From Neonectria sp. B-13 (taxonomy: Eukaryota > Ascomycota > Sordariomycetes > Hypocreales > Nectriaceae), in contig NOKP01000011.1 of assembly GCA_002682825.1 (NCBI GenBank), forward strand, positions 1,178,420 through 1,242,419: a stretch of 64,000 bases of DNA, read 5' to 3'. How positions within the stretch are numbered: the first letter of the stretch is position 1; every line of letters starts with the position of its first letter. Below are positions 21,928-34,135 of this stretch, in pieces. The position numbers and the translations under genes are program-made. The notes under the pieces were generated by a model. The model was not told where the DNA came from and made no database searches. It worked only from the letters and a program-made list of their open reading frames with translations.

Positions 21928-24049
21928 CTAACTATCTACTTCCCGTGTTAGATCATGATTGGACCTGAACGGAATGCCCTCAGCAAAATCTCTTCGCGGC
22001 ACCTTGACGTAGGCCTTCCTCGCCCTGGTCTCCATGTCCTCCACCGTGTCCGCCCCGCCAAACACGTCACCAACCTCGTAGCCACGACGGATAGTTCCCA
22101 GCGAGCTGCTTTTCCATAGCGGCACAGCCGCTGTCAGTCCAGAGCTCACCAGCGTCATAAACAGGAAGAGGATCATCGCGGCCAGCATCGCCCCGTGCAG
22201 CGCGATCCATGGCCACTGGACGTCGTAGACTACAGTCATGAAGCCCACGCTGCCGAACTGCGTCATGGTTCCGACTTGGAAGCGATCCTTGTCCTGTCCC
22301 GAGGAAGATTCAAGCCCCAGCTCGTAGTTTCTTCGCATTTCATTCGTCATGCTCGTGGCAAGCGCCAAGAATGTGCTCGACATGTTGATCTTGGTCCATG
22401 CCCAGACACCGTTGAGACCTGGTGGAGTGGCTTTCATGGAGAACGTATCGCGTTCAGGTCCGATGGAGACGCCGTTGAAACCTACAGCGCCCTTCCCAAG
22501 CTTCTTCTCTATCTCGATTTTTTGTGTAGAACTACCGGTGAGGTTTGCCAGGAAGAGGCGCTGGAAATGTGCGCTGAGTGACTTGACTGATTTCTCAGTC
22601 ACTGTATAGCGTGACTCGGTATAGTTATCCGGGATCGCGAGGGCAAGATTCGAATTGAAGACTACAGAGTACCTGCTGTCATATTCCAAGCTGTTGCGTT
22701 CGTTTTCGGGCGGAATATTCTCTTTCAGGTTGTTCTCAAATTCAGGGCCGCGTTCCCAGGAGTCGGAAGTTCGAAGATACTCAGTCGCCTCTGTGATATT
22801 TTCGACAAGTTGGTTTCCCGCGACAGCGGAGTCTATCGTCTTGACGCAATAGTAAATCGCGCACTCCATGGCGTGCATGGGGATGTTGGGCCACTTGGCC
22901 ACATCGCCCGAGTCGTCTCCGAGAGGCGAGGAGGATTTGTTGAGCCACTCCACATCCGGATAGATGACGCTTGTTGACCAGATCAAAGTATCGATGTCCT
23001 TCATGGAGTTCGTCTTATTCGGATTGCCAGTGCCGAACGATGTGATTGCGCGCTGCCTATCCGAGTAGGGACCCAGAGACTGCGGATTATCACACTCGGC
23101 AAACAAGCCATTGTATGGCGGGCACCCATCAATGTTGGCAATGAAGTGTCCATTGGGCAGAGAATAGGCAGTGCTTGGAATGACGCTGCCCGAAAGACTG
23201 TAACCGCCGAGAGCCTGGATAACATCTCCAAACCCCCTTGTACGTTTAAGATCAGAGGTGATGTTGTTGCACTTATGACAGACCCCGAACGTGTTGAACT
23301 GACTCCAGGTGCAGTTTCCCGTCGGGCATTGCACCAGCGGCTCCTGTGCGACTTCCCAGGGCGATCGAGACAGCCCGGTGAGGATTGCGGATTGCACGGA
23401 CAGTGGCGTCTCGGTATCTAGCGTATAGTTCGAGGCTGTTGAATTCTCGACGTTAGTCTGTGTCACGCTTGTCCAGCCCATTGCGTATGATGGCGCCCGA
23501 GAGATGAGAGCGACGTTGCTGGGTTCATCGTAGTCGCCGCTCTTGAAGACGATGCCTTGTCGAAACTGGACGAGCTGCTGCGCAAGAGGGTCGAGACCAA
23601 CGGCAAGCAAGGTCAAGACAGCGCCGAACTGCAGACACGGCCTTTTCTCCACCTAACACGTAAGCTTCCAGACTCGACTCGGTCGTCTTCACTCGCCCAG
23701 AGACTTACGCGCCCTTCGTCCGGATGAGGATCCTCAAGCTTCCCAGCGGGCCTCGAGTCGCGGCGTCGATGCGCTCAAAGTCCATGAGCGGCCGAGCTTC
23801 TCGCGCAAACAAAATCCACTTCCACTGTGCCATGCACTCGGCGAGGACGTATGCGAGACTGGCCTTCATAGCCAAGGACAGGATGGAGACGATGGTGTTG
23901 AGGGTCACGCTGTTCCAGGCGAAGACTTCCTTGCCGTTAAAGATGCGAAGTAGTATGATCATGGCGACGAAGGTCGCGATGGAGCCCAAAAGCGCCCAGT
24001 ACTCCAGAGCCCAAGCCGTCCATTTCATCCTGCGCGTTGAGTTGAACAT
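21928..24049 (-). CDS. DUF3176 family membrane protein
   Basis: This is a fungus-specific polytopic membrane protein of unknown function. There are two exons: 24049-23709, and a second ending at 21928. The donor GTAAGT leaves phase 2. The acceptor AAAAG before 23641 restores phase, giving 684 residues; the stronger-looking TTAG at 23653 would break frame. DUF3176 marks are visible: an N-terminal pair of helices (WALLGSIATFVAMIILL; then TLNTIVSILSLAMKASLAYV), MAQWKWILFAREARPL, DAATRGPLGSLRIL, and a further helix with LTLLAVGLDPLAQQLVQF after the intron. A long extracytoplasmic domain with PTGNCTW, CHKC and many Asn-x-Ser/Thr sites follows. A last helix (ALHGAMLAAMILFLFMTLVS) precedes a short cytosolic tail. 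Confidence 0.85.
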
Positions 24050-25162
24050 TGTCAACGAGGTATACGCGACGGTGCGAGAAGCTGAAGTTGAAGCCTCGGA
24101 GAAAGCCTCGAGACTGGGGACAGCATTGAAAAGGCCGGGGCGGCACGCGATGAAATATGAAACATGAAACTTGAAAGAAGCCTGAGGGTTTATTCTTGTT
24201 GATTGCTGACGCACAGCCCCAAATATTCAAGTCTTGGAGAGCTGTCTGTTGCACGAATATTCGCTAGTGAGAATTGGGAATGGAGTGCGCAACATCCTGG
24301 CCCCTGTAGTGGCGATGCACTTGGCAAGAATGGACGAAGTAAGCAAAAGGCGAGGAGCAGTGCCATGGTCATAGGATCGATCATAGGGTCACACGGAGGA
24401 GACACAGCATTAGGCGAAGTCAACTGCAATCAAGAAATAAATAGTTATATTTATACTTGCTTAATAATATCGCCCTTGCACGTGAGAACAACATTGCAAC
24501 ATTGCAACATCCTCCCTCATCTTCGCAGTTGTTGCCTGTGTCATCTGTAACAGTGGTTGTGTTTTTGAAGCTGCCTCCAACTCTACAAATACTGCCGTGA
24601 AGACCATGGCATTATAGTACAAGGAATATCGCGAGGATCGCCAAGCATGCAGAAAACATATTGTATCGAGATGGCTATTATTCTCAGGCCTTCATTGTGC
24701 CTGGCCGCTTCTCATATTCACCGGGCGTCCACCAAACGCACCCATGCATTCTTGTGAGCCTCTCTGCCATGGATCTTTTTCTCTTCGCAACTGTACTCAT
24801 TCCCTCAAAGAATTTTACACACGCATTGGGCTCTTTTTGCTAACCTGAGCTCTCTGTTTGCAACATCCTCAAGGAGCGCTACGGCCCAGTCGCCAATTTC
24901 GAGCATGCGCGCCGTCTCGTTGATGTGACTGGGAATCGGAGGAGGGTGGCCCTGGTGTACTTGCGTATTACTACTTATACGATCCTTCTACTATTCATAC
25001 AGATAAAAATACATGAAATCAACGCCATGATGTCACGTCACGAGCACGCTAAATCCCTTACTCAGTTGATTGATTGAGGACATCTGCACCCTTCCAGATA
25101 ACCCCAGCTAGACCTAAGCCTATCCGCCTTCTCCATGTAAGCGCAGCTCTCGGGGCTAATCG
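24050..25162. other. intergenic, no gene seen
   Basis: No open frame here shows domains or splice signals. The left end is the DUF3176-gene upstream region; the right end is the 3' region of the next - strand gene. A short ACATTGCA direct repeat lies at about 24490-24510. Confidence 0.55.
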
Positions 25163-26617
25163 TTAGACATGGCTTGTTTCTAGATTTGACTTTTGGCATG
25201 GAATACTCTCGGTCGGCACGTGGCGACTTAGGTTGTCATATTGTGAAGATCGGCCACAGTCTGGTTGAGGACGCATTGCCAGCTCAGTGCTTCGCATCAG
25301 GTTGACCACATGCTTCATTGCTCGATTAGTTTTTGCCTCAGACATGAGGCGAATCCGAAAATATGAAATGCGAATTGGACTGCTTGGGAAAGCCTGAGAG
25401 GGATTTTCAAGTTTATCGAGAAGCACAAAGGGAACCCGAGCTGTGTAGAAGTAGAGTCTTCGCGGCCCGTTTTCTGGGAGAGCTATAAGGTGAACCTTCG
25501 GTTCCGCATCAACAAAGAGCTCAATCAAAGACATTGTGAGTAGAGTTACCTGAAAGTGCGCCGTAGTGTCTTCGGATATGTTGGCGGTCTTTGAGTTAAA
25601 TGGTAGAGTCTGCGCTGGCGGCAGAGGCTTCAACGGAGCTGCAGATACATCCGACGCTCCTCTGGAATTTGTCGTGTTCGACGATGATTCTACGCTTGCA
25701 TTTTGTGTACGTCGCCGTTGTCGTTGGGCCAAGGCGATCAAAACAGCTGCGATATAAGGATCTTCAATATCTTTTGGCGGCCGAAGACGGCATCGGTGTT
25801 TATTCTGAAGACGGGCCACAGGCGGGTTTGGTCTGTTGCCCCGTGAAAGCTTGACTGAGTCATCACGATTGGTGGCGATGACATTGAGGTCAAGATAAGC
25901 GACGGTTGGAGTAACAGCGTTTGGGGAGGAGGAGCATGAGAATATCCCATGGGTCCGAATAGTGGCAACAGCGCGGCCATTAAAGTGGAAGTCCAGCAAC
26001 TGGAACCTGAAAAAGAGCAGCATCAGCTCGAGCCCTTGTGTAGTGCGCTTGGAAACTTACTCGCAGTCGAAGAGGCCATAAGCTCCGAGCAGCATATGAA
26101 CGCCCGAAGCCTTGACTTCGTCAGACCATGAGCGAAGAATTATATCCACTGCTTCCTTAGCTCCCTCAGACAAGGAATGGTTCTGATTATCTTTGGATTT
26201 AGATGGCCGCCTGTGTCCCAATCCCACCTTCTCAACAGCCCTCTCGAACGTGAGCTCCAGAAGCCGCAGCTGCTCTGAAGTCCAGTGCAGCGGTTGGATA
26301 TATAAGCGAGTACGATGGTGTTTCCGGAGGATGCTGTTGATCGACCATATTTTGGGCGATTGAACAGTGGTGGAGGATGCCAAATGCGATGGCTCTGGAG
26401 AATCACGCGGAGAGAGGCAACATCGCTGCGAAACGGACTGTAGAAGGCCGTCATCAGCCTTCCGCTTCAATTCGGCGTGCGGTGCTGGTAAAGACAACGT
26501 TCCATATATTTGGTCTTTATCAGAAAGATGCCGTTTTGCTGGAAGGTCTCGCAATATGGTCGGCGCCATCATTGCTAACGGTTGATATTGACTTGTATTT
26601 GATGAGAAAGGCGACAT
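25163..26617 (-). CDS. lineage-specific hypothetical protein (466 aa)
   Basis: I do not recognise a characterised family. The exons are 26617-26061 and 26006-25163, joined through a GTAAGT...TTTTTCAG intron in consistent phase, so the gene model is solid. The N-terminal 110 residues are hydrophilic and probably disordered. A predicted helical block follows (WTSEQLRLLELTFERAVEKV). Across the junction runs GAYGLFDCEFQLLDFHFNGR, then AYLDLNVIA and a basic linker. The C-terminal half contains IAAVLIALAQRQRRR and a beta-rich stretch RLYFYTARVPFVLLDKLENP. I recall proteins of this layout only as uncharacterised, expanded fungal families. It lies 0.8 kb downstream of, and in the same direction as, another lineage-specific gene. 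Confidence 0.75.
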
Positions 26618-27382
26618 GAGCTTGCCCAGTTGGTGTGGAGCACGCCTGCGGTAGCCCCGTTATTACGGTATGGTGTAATGCGGATACAGGTACCCTTGTA
26701 CCGGAGACTTAGGTAAGCAGCCTAAGAGTCTGCTTGCCTACTACTTCATCTTAAGTACGGATACCTACTTACTTAGACTATGCTGCTACGGAGTACGCAA
26801 TAGGTCATGGGGCAGATTGAGGCAACGAATCGAACTCAAACAATGGGATGGTTAGATAGGCATCTGCAACATTTGCACAGATCGGAGATCAGCCTTTGCT
26901 GTCAACTATGAAGTGCTATGAGATGTGCACACTACGCAGGTAGAGAGTGCAGGCAGGCCAGCTCCTGATAACAGGCAATGGCGGCACGACACAAACAGGG
27001 GGTATCCCATTTGTATCTATATCAAGATGAGATGAGTGCGACAGGCAGTCATATTCGCTGCAAACAGAATGCAGTCGAGCTTCCGCTAGGGAAAGTAGGC
27101 AGGCAATGACACTCCTGCAGCCATAAGAAAGAATATTACCCTTGATCCCACCTTTAATACTTGCGCGTCCAAGCCTAATTGCTTATAAATCCAAGTTTAA
27201 GACTTACCTAAGTAGGTAGTTAAGTCTAATTGCCTTATCTTTAATAACTTTAGTAAGGTGAGGAGGGCATTCGAAGCGCTTTACAGACCATCTTTTTAGC
27301 GATTGCTCACACATCGATTACCGAAGTACGGTTTACAACTCTAACATCGGTGCTATTCGACATCTTCTATGTGGCCATCGAT
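26618..27382. other. intergenic with TAGGTA-type low-complexity DNA
   Basis: No gene is seen. Around 26690-26780 and 27170-27250 are variants of CCTAAGTAGG/TACCTACTTACTTAG, imperfect palindromic strings common in Sordariomycete intergenic DNA. They may be the remains of small repeats. Confidence 0.5.
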
Positions 27383-28876
27383 TTATTCCTCGTCCATATA
27401 GTCATCGCTATCCTCATCGTCAATGGAGTCATCGCTGGCCTCGTCATTCATAGAGTCATTGCTATCCTCATCATTCCTCCCGCTATGTTGTCGAGATTCG
27501 AGAGGTACACCAAAGCGTTCGTGCCACCTCAGGAGTGACAAAATATGACATAGCGCGATTCGCCTTCCTTCAGGCGATTGAAGATTCATCCACTTTGTAC
27601 TCTGCATATAAACAAATGTGTCTTTCTCTACATCTTCGATAAGCTCTATTTGGGTCTTCTCATTTGCAGCATCAAGGTAGCGACTGTAGTCATGACCGAA
27701 TTTGAAGTAGATGATACGAATGAATGTGTTGGTTGCTGCAATGAGAAGGATGCTAATGTTGTGAGTTTTAGTTAGCGCTTGGTATTCAGAAAGGGGATTC
27801 GTAGGAGGCGTCAAGGAGTGGTTTTGGTCTTACCCGTGTTGCAGCATCTTTTGGTTTGCCTTCCACGTTACCACTGCCTCGCCGAGATATTGAGCCAAGT
27901 TCTCGTTTGAAACAACTGGGATGGAGTCTCCAGTTTCTTCGTTGATTTGAAGGTGCATAAATGCCCTTTTTGCTTCGACCAGGGCCAAGTACGGGCGATC
28001 CATTTGCCAACCCCGAGGAGTCCGAGTCATCGCACATATGCCTCCGTCATCCTCTGCAGTCACAGTGAAGTGTTTGGAAACTTGGACTTTCGATGTACTG
28101 CGCTCTACCCGTGGCCGTATGTCAGTCTTCACCAATTGCTCATTGGGGTGCTGCAGCAGACAGAGGTTCAACGCGTGTTGAAGAAAAGACGTGACGAGAT
28201 GAACAGTAAGTTCTTCAGGCTTGCTCCGCCGTTCGTCATGCTCTTCCTCGTCGATAGCGTGAAGGTCGGCCTCGAACTCTGACGAAGACGACACGAGTGG
28301 CGATGAAGACCCGGGAATGACCCCAGAAGCGGTGAACCCCTCGCGCACAACCTGCTTTCTGTCTCGTTCAGGATAGTCTTTGTCCTCCGGACCAGGGTCG
28401 GGACGGGACAATCGTGCGAGTGCAACCCAAAAAAAACCTCCAGCACGCTGTAAAAGCTCAGATTCACTCTTGATGTTTAGTTCGTGGGGGTTGTCCCCAG
28501 TTAAGACCTCTGTCTGACGAGGGTCAAGTTTCTGAGAACAGGTTCCGTCTTCATTTTCAAGGCAAATTGGACATTGTTGCATGTGGTCGGCTTTGAAGAT
28601 TGGCAAAAAGGCTTCGTTTGAGCGAATAAGTAGTCGATATGCAATCAAGTGACGGACTTTCCACCTGCTAGCCGAGCTCCCAAGTTCTTTCTCGTTGAGT
28701 TGCAATACGACTTGCAACCCTCCAGCCTTATCGGAGATCCCTTTCCAGTCGCTAGGCGTTCTCGGCGAGTACGTCTTGTATTCCATGATGGGACGCGGGG
28801 TTCTGGGAGAGACAGTATCTGGAAAGTGCCCGTTCTTTAAGAATAACCCCAACATAAACACCCATATCCCTAACAT
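27383..28876 (-). CDS. lineage-specific protein with PD-(D/E)XK-like signature
   Basis: The exons are 28876-27834 and 27752-27383; the phases match (GG + C), giving up to 470 residues. A weak nuclease-like pattern is visible: DRPYLALVEAKRAF (E301, K303) after a beta-hairpin-like stretch, then ENLAQYLGEAVVTW (Q329), resembling the E-x-K and Q motifs of RecB-type PD-(D/E)XK folds. After the junction come AATNTFIRIIYFKFGHDYS and ALCHILSLLRWHERF. The N-terminal third has a CPIC pair at about 102-105. The C-terminus is a strongly acidic tail of imperfect NDEDSNDS-like repeats. The nuclease reading is inference; no experimentally known homologue is recognised. Several ATGs near the N-terminus are possible starts (codons 1, 8, 31). 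The protein might instead be a non-catalytic DNA-associated factor. Confidence 0.7.
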
Positions 28877-30274
28877 TAACCCCCGCTTTTCCCATTCATC
28901 CTAACCTTTTCTTAGAAGACCCCTGTAATTGACTCATGTAAGGTTATGTTAGGGTATTCTTCTTTTTGACAAAAAATGAAGCGGACCATGGGCATTAATG
29001 AAGAGGGTAGACATTCGGGGCCTAACGATAGGAAGCTTGCAATTCCGATTCCTTACAATGTCCGTATGACGGCTTCTAAAGCTAGGGCGGTAAAGTGGAA
29101 AGGCGCTTGCTCGGCTGCCAAGCCCAGCCGGGTTCAACTCAACGAGTGAACAAAAATGCCAAAGTAGGGTGAACTTGTTAGTCCGTTTGTGTCCTTTCAC
29201 CTGCTGTGAATGACTGCTGTGAATGGCTGGCAAAGTAAAGGGGATGTAAAGAGGATTTCATCACTCACCACTTTCCTCTCTTTTCCCGTCTATTGAAGAG
29301 TTGCGCTCTGCCTCGCAAGACCATTACTACTCAGTGGGGTCTCCTCGTAGTTTAGACTCTTCATTTATAACTATGGCACCTTCTACCTAAGGTATATTAC
29401 AACCTCCCTTTGGTACGACCAAGCTGATCAGGTGTGTTCCCAACTCACTATACTGCGCCGAGCTTTCGCCCATTAGCCATGTTTGTCAAAACGTGAGGTA
29501 GCCCTGAACTACCCCCCTTACCCAACCCCTAGACATACTAGGACGTAAGCATATGTCCCTATTCAGACACTCGTATTAGACTGTAGCTGTCATATCTAGG
29601 TAATGGCCAATGTGCTGGTTTTCTATGCGCGCGTGGATAACCGACGAGAGCCAAACGACATGCCTAATTCCCAGCATCATTTTGATATGCCTTGGACAAG
29701 TGCCAACAGACGCCCGTCCGGTTATACAGTCAAAGAACATACTCCGAATATGCTTTTATGCCCAGGTATGGCTGCTGACTCCTAGCTGACTCCTCGACGC
29801 TTCCTAGCCCGGTTGATAGAACTAGGGCCTCCCGGTTAGGGAAAACCATCTCTTGAGCCCGAACCCCGTGAGCAAGTAGAGACGAACAGTTGTTCGGTAG
29901 ACAATTGGCTAGACCGGCCAGTCGATAGGTTCTCGTCCTACGGAGCAGTGTGGGCGCGCGAAGCAAGCTTGGATAGATGAAGTCCGGCAAACACCTGCCT
30001 CCTTTAGCGGTGGCCAGATATGCATGCATTCATGGTACTGGCTCTGATGGTCTCTTTTAGTCTTGTTTCTTTTCCTTCATTCTACGTTACCTATTCAAGA
30101 TGGCTTCTATTCATACACACACAAGTCCGTGTCATTACAATTGCCCAGTCCTCTCTTTGTCCCTGCAAAGGCAAATGCACCAGCGCCCGTGAAAGGAGAC
30201 CAAATTCCATCACCACTCTTTCTTCCCCCTTCGCCCTTAATCACCAGCTTCCCACAAGCTCCTCATTATTGTCG
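28877..30274. other. intergenic, no gene seen
   Basis: This is A/T-rich, with short scattered frames only. It includes the upstream region of the PD-(D/E)XK-like gene at its left end and the 3' region of the Yif1 gene at its right end. Confidence 0.55.
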
Positions 30275-31405
30275 TTACGCGCGAGTGAGAACCCACATGA
30301 AGAAGAGCTGCACAATGTACGAATAGAAGAAGAGGAACTGGGTCCGCTGGTTGCGCTTTGCTCGCGACTCCGTCTGCATGGGGCCACCGTTGCCGTCCGA
30401 GGTCTCGGGAAGGAGTACATATTTAAGAGATCGCATCTGGTGTTCAGTTAGTATCTAAAGGGGAAGCTCAACGCACAGCGACTACTTACCAAGAAGAGCG
30501 CATTGGCCAGGAAAGTGTAAAGGAAGATGAGCCAGCCCACCCAGCCGCCTGTGCCTTGCCCACCACTGAAGATCTCGGCAACAACAATCGTCACAATGAT
30601 GCCGACGAACTTGTATCCCGAGTATGCGATCAGATCGAAAAGCTGCGACTGGCTCGAGATGCTAAGGAGGTAGCATCCCAGCTTGAGGGAGAAGATCTCA
30701 ACAAGGACGATGAGCAAGGCGGTCGTGGCGGTATAGCCGAGGAGCTCGGGCTGGAACTGGCCTCTGAGACCAGCAATGAGGGTGGAGAGGAGAATGTACG
30801 TCACCAATGCCATGACTGGAAAGATATCTGGTCAGTTTCATCATCGAGGACAATGACGGCGGAGGGACAAACCTGGAATATACATGTCAGGGCTGTTGAC
30901 GTCGTCCCGCGGGGGCAGGTACCACCCCTCCTGTCCATTCGCGCCAACGGCTTGCTTGCGCGACCACGGCTTGTGCCTCCAAGGGAAGAGGACCAGGAAC
31001 AGCTTGTTAGCGACGTATGAGTTCGAGACGTTGAAGTAATGTTTGAGCGCGGAGACGTTGACGTATCGACCGAACTGTGAGAAGGTCAGCATCGCTAGCT
31101 GTGTGCGCCGAGGCATCCAGAGGACATACGTTCTGTTCCACGTATTCCTGGCCGTGCTTGAAAGCCGTCTGTCCAAACTGCGCCGCGACCTGGGCGGTAG
31201 GATCGTTCATGAATTGGCCGTACGCGCCAAAGACATTGCCGGCGGTGCCTCCCTGCTGCTGGTAGGGAGTGCCGCCATAACCCTGCTGCTGCGACTGTGC
31301 AGAGCCTGGGGGAGGAGGTGGCGACCTTAGTTGGGGTACGGTCGAGACATGCTGGGGGACTGGGTGGTGAAGGGGGGGCGACTGGGCGAAGGTCGCTCGC
31401 TGCAT
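30275..31405 (-). CDS. yif1: Yif1 family protein, ER-Golgi trafficking
   Basis: Yif1 is a multi-spanning membrane partner of Yip1 that works with Rab/Ypt GTPases in COPII vesicle traffic between ER and Golgi. The exons are 31405-31130, 31074-30873, 30815-30490 and 30436-30275; all phases agree (321 residues). Features in order: a Pro/Gln/Gly-rich cytosolic N-terminus; GNVFGAYGQFMNDPTAQVA; VNVSALKHYFNVSNSYVANK; LFPWRHKPW; then VTYILLSTLIAGLRG and four further hydrophobic segments. The last exon supplies MRSLKYVLLPE and a final helix (FLFFYSYIVQLFFMWVL). The last exon is only 53 codons and was identified by its in-phase junction and fit to the family C-terminus. It is divergently paired with the SRP receptor gene. 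Confidence 0.92.
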
Positions 31406-32021
31406 GACGAAGGGAGAGAATGTGGTTGCTGTCGAAGCTAGAGCTGGAGATGGCGATGAATATCGATTGTCAATTATCGATGAGGGCGTGTGAGAAGAGA
31501 AGAGCCGACAGGAAAAGCGCAGGAGGAAGGTCTAGATTTGATCGCCGTGGCGGCGCGGAGGATGGTCGAGCTGCAACTGCAAGCTGGTGTTTGTTCAGGA
31601 AATGTGGTCGATTGTCTTTCATTGGCGCAAACGTCATGGCGCCTCCGCTGAAAGGCCAAGGCACCAGCCACTTGCCGATCCCAGGAGCACAAGCCTTAGC
31701 ACAAGCCACAGTGTCTACTGGGAGAGTGCTGGGGGGTCGTCGGGGGCTACCACACGTGATAGGCGGGGCCCCGGGCATTTTAAGTGGCCCCTAGACCCTG
31801 CGGTCCTATCGATAAGCCCGGGGCCCTTGCAATCGCGCGCGGTGTCTCCGGCTTCCCCATCATGGCGCGAAGACTCCGTACTCATTAGCCACATCGCCTC
31901 CATCCCACTCTCCTCCTCCTCCTCTTCCCCCTCAGATTTCTCCTCTGACACCACTTTTGCCTGTCTTCTTGCTATCTACCGCCTGTCGCATATACCGTGC
32001 CAGTGCGCCAAAGGAGTCACC
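31406..32021. promoter_or_regulatory. bidirectional promoter region, Yif1 / SRP receptor
   Basis: These 616 bp separate two divergent start codons. A CACGTG E-box palindrome lies at 31753-31758, near the middle, inside a GC-rich block. C/T-rich leader sequence precedes the SRP receptor ATG (about 31900-31990). Both genes act in the early secretory pathway, so shared control is plausible, but only the layout is seen. Confidence 0.5.
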
Positions 32022-34135
32022 ATGTTGGACACCTTCGAGATCCTCACCACGTCGGGCGTCGTCGTCTGGTCGCGTACCTACTCGTCCATCAACCCATCCA
32101 TCATTAACAACTTCATCGCCGACACATTCATTGAGGAGAAAGGCCGTGTCGCCGCCCTCGCCGATTCCAAGTCGGCTGCCACTAACCCGGCATATAAGAG
32201 CGACCAACACACCCTTAAATGGACTCTGGTTAAGGAATTGGGCGTCATCTTCGTCGTGAGTACCTGTCGTCTTCCTTCTGGCCCGATCTTCGGCGCTCAC
32301 ATACCCACTCTTCCCCTAGGCCGTCTACCGATCGCTCCTCCACCTCTCCTGGGTCGATAAACTGCTCGACAACATCAAGACCATCTTCGTCAGGCTCTAC
32401 GGCGAACAACTAACGAAGCCGCACACAACCCTGGTCGAGTGTCATGCCTTCGATGAGTACTTTGACCAACAGCTCCAGGAGCTCGACCAGACGAGCGCAA
32501 AGGCCGCATCGACAGCCGCAGCCATTCCTCTCGAGGAGAACACATTGAAGATAGTATCTGGCAGCCATGCCGATGCAGCTCCTCTCGCACCTGGCCTCAC
32601 ATACCGAGGGCGCGCCCTCAATGACGCCAACGAGCCTCCGTCGCCCGAGCTCACCCCCGCCATCACCCCCAACGGATCGCGACCGGCGACCCCGAGCAGC
32701 AACAACCATCTCCTGGTTGCCAAAGGTGGTCCCATTTCTAAGATGTCAAGACGTGCGCGCAAGGTGAAGGGTCACTCATCAGCACCCGTATCCTCTGGAG
32801 ACGAGGCGCCATCCCAGAAGAAGGGCAAGAAGCCAGCCAAGAAGGGTCGCAAGTGGGATGCCGATGGCTACGCCGATGAGGACGACGATGTCCAACTTGA
32901 CTACTCCAAGGCCCCTAATAGCGATTCCGAAGCCGAGGCGCGGTCAACGGCCATCGAAGAGATCGATTCCAACACCTGGGGCTCCCGGTCCAAGGGCAAA
33001 TTCGTGCTCAAGGATCTAGGCGACGAAGTCCACGAGATCCTCGCGTCCGAGACAGAAAAGGCCGCGGGCGCCAAAAAGTCGCAGCCCAAGTCCGGCCTCT
33101 TCGGCACCGGAGTCAACGCCATCAGCGGTCTCTTCCGCAACGTCGTCGGTGGAAAGACGCTGACCAAAGAGGACCTTGACAACGCCATGAAGGGCATGGA
33201 AGAGCACCTTTTGAAGAAGAACGTTGCCCGCGAGGCTGCAGTCCGGCTGTGCGAGGGTGTTGAGAAGGAGTTGCTCGGAGTCAAGACCGGCAACTTCGAG
33301 AGCATCAGCGCCAGGATCCAGGCCGCCATGGAGGCGTCTCTCACCAAGATGCTCACCCCCACGTCGTCCCTCGACCTCCTCCGCGAGATTGACGCCATCA
33401 CCGCCCCTTCGGCCACCTCCCTGCGCAAGGCCCGTCCCTACGTCATGTCCATCGTCGGCGTCAACGGCGTCGGCAAGTCCACCAACCTGTCCAAGATCTG
33501 CTTCTTCCTCCTGCAGAACAAGTACAAGGTCCTCATTGCCGCCGGCGACACCTTCCGCTCCGGCGCCGTCGAGCAGCTCGCCGTCCACGTCCGCAACCTC
33601 AAGGAGCTCACTGCCCGTGAGGGTGGCCAGGTCGAGCTCTACCAGAAGGGTTATGGCAAGGATGCCGCCACCGTCGCCAAGGACGCCGTCACCTATGCCG
33701 CCCAGGAGAAATTCGATGTCGTCCTCATTGACACCGCCGGCCGTAGGCACAACGACCAGCGCCTCATGTCCTCCCTGGAGAAGTTCGCCAAGTTTGCCCA
33801 GCCCGACAAGATCCTCATGGTTGGCGAGGTATGTTTCCCCCCTGACACCACATTCTCTCGCGTTCACTTACTGACCAACACCGAAGGCTCTCGTCGGCAC
33901 CGACTCCGTCGCTCAGGCTCGCAACTTCAACGCTGCCTTCGGCGCCGTTCGCACTCTAGATGGCTTCATCATCTCCAAGTGTGACACAGTGGGTGACATG
34001 GTTGGCACCCTCGTCAGTCTTGTGCACGCCACAAACGTCCCCGTCCTGTTCGTCGGCGTTGGCCAGCACTACTCGGACCTGCGCAATTTCTCAGTCAAGT
34101 GGGCTGTTGAGAAGCTTTTGAGCAGTAATCTTTAA
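32022..34135 (+). CDS. srp101: signal recognition particle receptor alpha subunit
   Basis: This is the GTPase docking protein that receives SRP-ribosome complexes at the ER membrane. The exons are 32022-32255, 32320-33828 and 33887-34135; all are in phase 0 (663 residues). The N-terminal SRX domain (MLDTFEILTTSGVVVWSRTY onward, about 1-150) binds the beta subunit. A basic, disordered linker with KKGKKPAKKGRK follows. The NG domain begins near residue 300 with four-helix N-domain sequence (KTLTKEDLDNAMKGMEEHLL). G1 GVNGVGKST is at about 458-466, AAGDTFRSGAVEQL is the insertion-box region, and DTAGR is G3. G4 ISKCDTVGD and the C-terminal GVGQHYSDL lie in the last exon. All GTPase motifs are intact. 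Confidence 0.95.

Noticed and set aside
23642..23653. TTAG acceptor for the DUF3176 intron
   Set aside because: It looks stronger as a splice site but leaves the exons out of phase; the AAAAG just downstream restores the frame.
28830..28920. CCCTAAC-like strings as an internal telomere repeat
   Set aside because: The units are irregular and not tandem, so they do not form a telomeric array.
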